Below are positions 4,101 to 5,383 of a stretch of 5,383 nucleotides of DNA, piece by piece. This DNA comes from Defluviitaleaceae bacterium (GTDB taxonomy: Bacteria > Bacillota > Clostridia > Lachnospirales > WRAX01). Where the stretch lies: assembly GCA_009787945.1 (NCBI GenBank), contig WQSI01000051.1, positions 1 to 5,383 on the forward strand. The letters run 5' to 3'. Position 1 is the stretch's first letter; each line of letters opens with the position of its first letter. The notes below the pieces were generated by a model. The model searched no databases and was not told the DNA's origin. It was given only the letters and a program-made list of their open reading frames with translations. The translations under genes and the position numbers were made by a program.

Positions 4101-5059
4101 ACACTGGCATTGACCCCATGGAGGTGGATTTGGGGGACAAGGAAACCATAGCCCAGTTTAGCAAGGCAACTGCCCTTGGGCTTCCAGAATTTGGAACAAG
4201 CTTTGTGCGGGAGATGTTGGGAGATACCAACCCTAAGTCTTTTGCAGATTTGGTGTGTATTTCTGGGCTTTCCCATGGTACGGATGTGTGGCTTAACAAC
4301 GGCAAAGAGCTGATGAAGGAGAAAAAACTATCCCTAAAGGAAATAATTTCCACACGTGATGATATTATGTTGTATCTGATTTCTAAGGGGCTTGCGGACA
4401 AAGATGCCTTCAACATCACGGAAAAAGTGCGGAAAGGGCGGGGCGTTAATGAAGAGGAAGAAGCTTTGATGCTCTCCCATAAAGTGCCGAAATGGTATAT
4501 TGAAAGTTGCCGCAAAATTAAATATATGTTCCCTAAAGGTCATGCGGTGGCGTATGTGTCCATGGCTGTCCGTTATGCCTTCTACAAAATCCACCATCCT
4601 TTGGCGTTTTATGCCGCCGCCTTCTCGGTAAAAAGTGATGAATTTGACTTTGAGAAGATGTGCAAGGGTCAGGTGGCAATTAAAAACGAAATGCAACGAA
4701 TACAAAACCTAGGCAAGGATGCCAGTGCCAAAGACCAGAAGTCTGTTACCCTTTTGGAGCTTGTAAACGAAATGTATAACCGTGGGCTTGGCTTTGCGCC
4801 CCTGAACATTTACACCGCATCTGCTGATAAGTTTTTGATAACCGACCAGGGGCTGATGCCGCCTTTATGCTCTGTAGCGGGGCTTGGTGAAGCCGTTGCC
4901 CAGCTTATTGTGGAAGCCCGCAAGGAAGGGGAGTTCTTCTCGGTTGAGGATTTGAAAAGCCGCACAAAGGTTAATAAAAATGTTATACAACTGTTGAAAG
5001 AAAATGGGGTGCTGGATGGCATACCAGAAACGGAGCAGTTAGACTTGTTTACACTTTAA
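1115..5059 (+). CDS. polC: DNA polymerase III alpha subunit, PolC type (Gram-positive replicative polymerase with proofreading exonuclease)
   Basis: PolC copies the chromosome at the fork and proofreads in the same chain. Domains in order: a short N-terminal region (1-80), a Pro-rich linker (about 83-108), OB fold (about 111-206), PHP domain with HLHT (225-228), D258/H259, E284 and D622/H624, and a DEDDh 3'-5' exonuclease inserted in it: D312/E314, HNADFD (392-397), H450/D455. The polymerase core has GSRGSIGSS (768-776), a zinc site (C796, C799, C825, C828), catalytic D854 and D856 in PDIDLNFSG, and the probable third aspartate D980 in LLKLDLLGHD. A helix-hairpin-helix region follows, and the C-terminus has a sliding-clamp motif, QLDLF (1308-1312). 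ATG 1115 is the first start after an in-frame TAA at 1106-1108. The protein has 1314 residues against about 1437 in B. subtilis: roughly 110 are missing N-terminally and about 14 before PEFGT (after G1022). All visible catalytic residues are present, so it should be active. The start codon lies in the repeat cassette. Confidence 0.98.
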   Translation: MKKISEVFEKLELDIENSLKNAVVDDICCFGDGKRMEVKISVVEGTELGGLAGLENALSARLNMLSAVKIVPSYMRGAEPTRAVAPERPAPRQAEPQKPPTRRATKINGEIRALDSDFKDEEDVVVVGRVFRVDSRETKNGKMMYTLDIADGTSSISTKIFLAKDKVKEVEHLLKVGAVVKIAGKATTDKFANEMNIMINKLGEGELTDQNARVDNAPEKRVELHLHTNMSQLDALTPVTDLIKRAKEWGHKAIAITDHGVVQAFPDAMAMAEKTGIKVIYGLEAYLVDDTAISIVERPKNAKLTDEFVVFDLETTGLNRGVNTIIEIGAIKMINGELGEVFHAFIDPGVSLPPKIVELTSITDEMLAGKPTLDVVLPQFMDWVGDSILVAHNADFDMGFLEHHGANYGYHVDNPYLCTLQLSRALFPNLHRHGLAAMAKHHNVTLENHHRASDDAKALAEIFSQQIEILKQREIETLDMINLRYSKDIDVKSLRPKHATILVKNQAGMRNLYELVSMSHLEFFNRYPRIPKSRLIDLREGLLLGTACEQGELHAAVREDASIEKIEEIANFYDYFEIQPLANNEFLLRDKQVDSMEQLAEINKKIVEYGETYSKPVVAAGDVHFMDPEDAIYRTIIQTGNGFKDADNQAPLYFRTTEEMLEEFSYLGEEKAFDVVVTTPNNIVDMIDEGIRPIPKGTYPPIIEGSDKELEEMVWGRAREIYGDSLPPIVSARIEKELNSIIKNGFAVMYIIAQKLVKQSMVDGYTVGSRGSIGSSLVATMSGITEVNPLEPHYVCSKCKYSDFDSEQVKRFAGASGCDMPSAKCPNCNIPMSREGHSIPFETFLGFDGDKEPDIDLNFSGEYQSTAHAYAEELLGEGYVFKAGTISTVANKTAFGYVKKYLEGKGRVERAAEINRLAVGCEGIKRTTGQHPGGLMVVPKGRSIYEFTPIQRPANDQKKLDVITTHFDYHSIHENLLKLDLLGHDAPTVLKLLKDYTGIDPMEVDLGDKETIAQFSKATALGLPEFGTSFVREMLGDTNPKSFADLVCISGLSHGTDVWLNNGKELMKEKKLSLKEIISTRDDIMLYLISKGLADKDAFNITEKVRKGRGVNEEEEALMLSHKVPKWYIESCRKIKYMFPKGHAVAYVSMAVRYAFYKIHHPLAFYAAAFSVKSDEFDFEKMCKGQVAIKNEMQRIQNLGKDASAKDQKSVTLLELVNEMYNRGLGFAPLNIYTASADKFLITDQGLMPPLCSVAGLGEAVAQLIVEARKEGEFFSVEDLKSRTKVNKNVIQLLKENGVLDGIPETEQLDLFTL

Positions 5060-5072
5060 TGAGGGGGGTATT

Positions 5073-5383
5073 ATGAAAATAAGATTTTTGGCAATCCCTC
5101 TTTTGATTGGGCTGATGCTGGCGGGTTGTGGTTGTTCTTCTGGCGAAAGGGAGGGGTATTTGCAGCCCCCGCAAACCCTCTCAATTGACCTTCAAAGGAC
5201 AGGCGCTTCCCTTGAAAATTTCGGCTTTGTCACCATGACCCAGGCTCTGGACAGGCAGTATTTTTTCACCACAGATAATTTCGAAGAAAATTCAGAATTA
5301 GCTTTGAATCAGGAGCGAATTATCGGGAAAATTGGCGAGTTGGTTGATTTTCAGACCATTCCGCTGGAGATTTTCTTCTACAC
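5073..5383 (+). CDS. Putative lipoprotein of unknown function (5' part, runs off the window)
   Basis: The first 103 codons are visible and open to the window edge. The start is MKIRFLAIPLLIGLMLAGCGCSS: a positive N-terminus, a hydrophobic stretch, and a lipobox LAGC with Cys19 as the expected lipidated residue after signal peptidase II cleavage. The mature part, from about residue 20, is polar and includes LQRTGASLENFGFVTMTQALDR and a Glu-rich NFEENSE segment. I recognise no family, so only membrane anchoring on the outer face can be inferred. A G-rich ribosome binding site (AGGGGGG, 5062-5068) lies 4 nt before the ATG. It starts 13 bp after the polC stop with no terminator between, so co-transcription with polC is likely. 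This is not a usual polC partner gene that I know of, and the pairing may only reflect local gene order. Confidence 0.85.
   Translation, partial: MKIRFLAIPLLIGLMLAGCGCSSGEREGYLQPPQTLSIDLQRTGASLENFGFVTMTQALDRQYFFTTDNFEENSELALNQERIIGKIGELVDFQTIPLEIFFY

Noticed and set aside
1300..5022. Other reading frames of 60-180 codons inside polC on both strands
   Set aside because: PolC is unambiguous over its whole length with all its motifs, and the overlapping frames show no recognisable domains or start signals.
1115..5059. polC as a pseudogene or divergent second copy, because of its shortness
   Set aside because: The frame is intact, and the PHP, exonuclease, zinc, catalytic aspartate and clamp-binding motifs are all present. 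The missing parts are in-frame and outside the catalytic residues.

Overview
The window looks like part of a low-to-moderate-GC Firmicutes genome, probably from the Clostridia. The evidence is a PolC-type replicative DNA polymerase (the Gram-positive form of Pol III alpha), canonical AAAGGAGGTGA ribosome binding sites, sigma-A-like promoters with extended -10 boxes, and a tiny holin-like toxin of the TxpA/BsrE family. No species can be assigned from the sequence alone.

Layout. Positions 2-178 are the 3' end of an unrecognised gene with a Pro/Ala-rich acidic tail. Positions 192-1121 are a tandem direct duplication: two copies of a ~424-bp cassette (192-615 and 699-1121) separated by an 83-bp unique spacer. 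Each cassette contains a stem-loop that can terminate transcription, with a forward promoter embedded in it; a leader with a 5' hairpin; a 35-codon GTG-start membrane peptide; a bidirectional terminator; and a strong promoter on the opposite strand firing back into the terminator. This is the architecture of a type I toxin-antitoxin system, with a convergent antisense RNA as antitoxin. polC follows (1115-5059, 1314 codons, all visible catalytic motifs present). After 13 bp a lipoprotein gene starts (5073) and runs off the window.

Main observations. (1) Both cassette copies encode exactly the same peptide, with one silent difference, while the terminator loop between peptide and antitoxin 5' region has diverged with the stem retained. 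That loop is the part expected to give sense/antisense pairing specificity. (2) The two convergent promoters and the first ~55-60 nt of both RNAs form a long imperfect inverted repeat, so toxin mRNA and antitoxin RNA begin with related sequence. This differs from the direct-repeat layout known from Fst/par loci. (3) The duplicated unit runs through the polC leader and the first seven bases of polC, so homologous deletion or amplification would always leave polC intact. (4) PolC is about 120 residues shorter than the B. subtilis enzyme: most of the loss is in the N-terminal domains, and about 14 residues are missing just before the conserved PEFGT segment.

Function. The peptide is predicted to be toxic at the membrane when made without its antisense RNA; the cassettes may act as stability modules beside an essential replication gene. 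polC and the lipoprotein gene are probably co-transcribed, with no terminator between them. Transcription start sites, RNA ends and toxicity are inferred from sequence, not shown.
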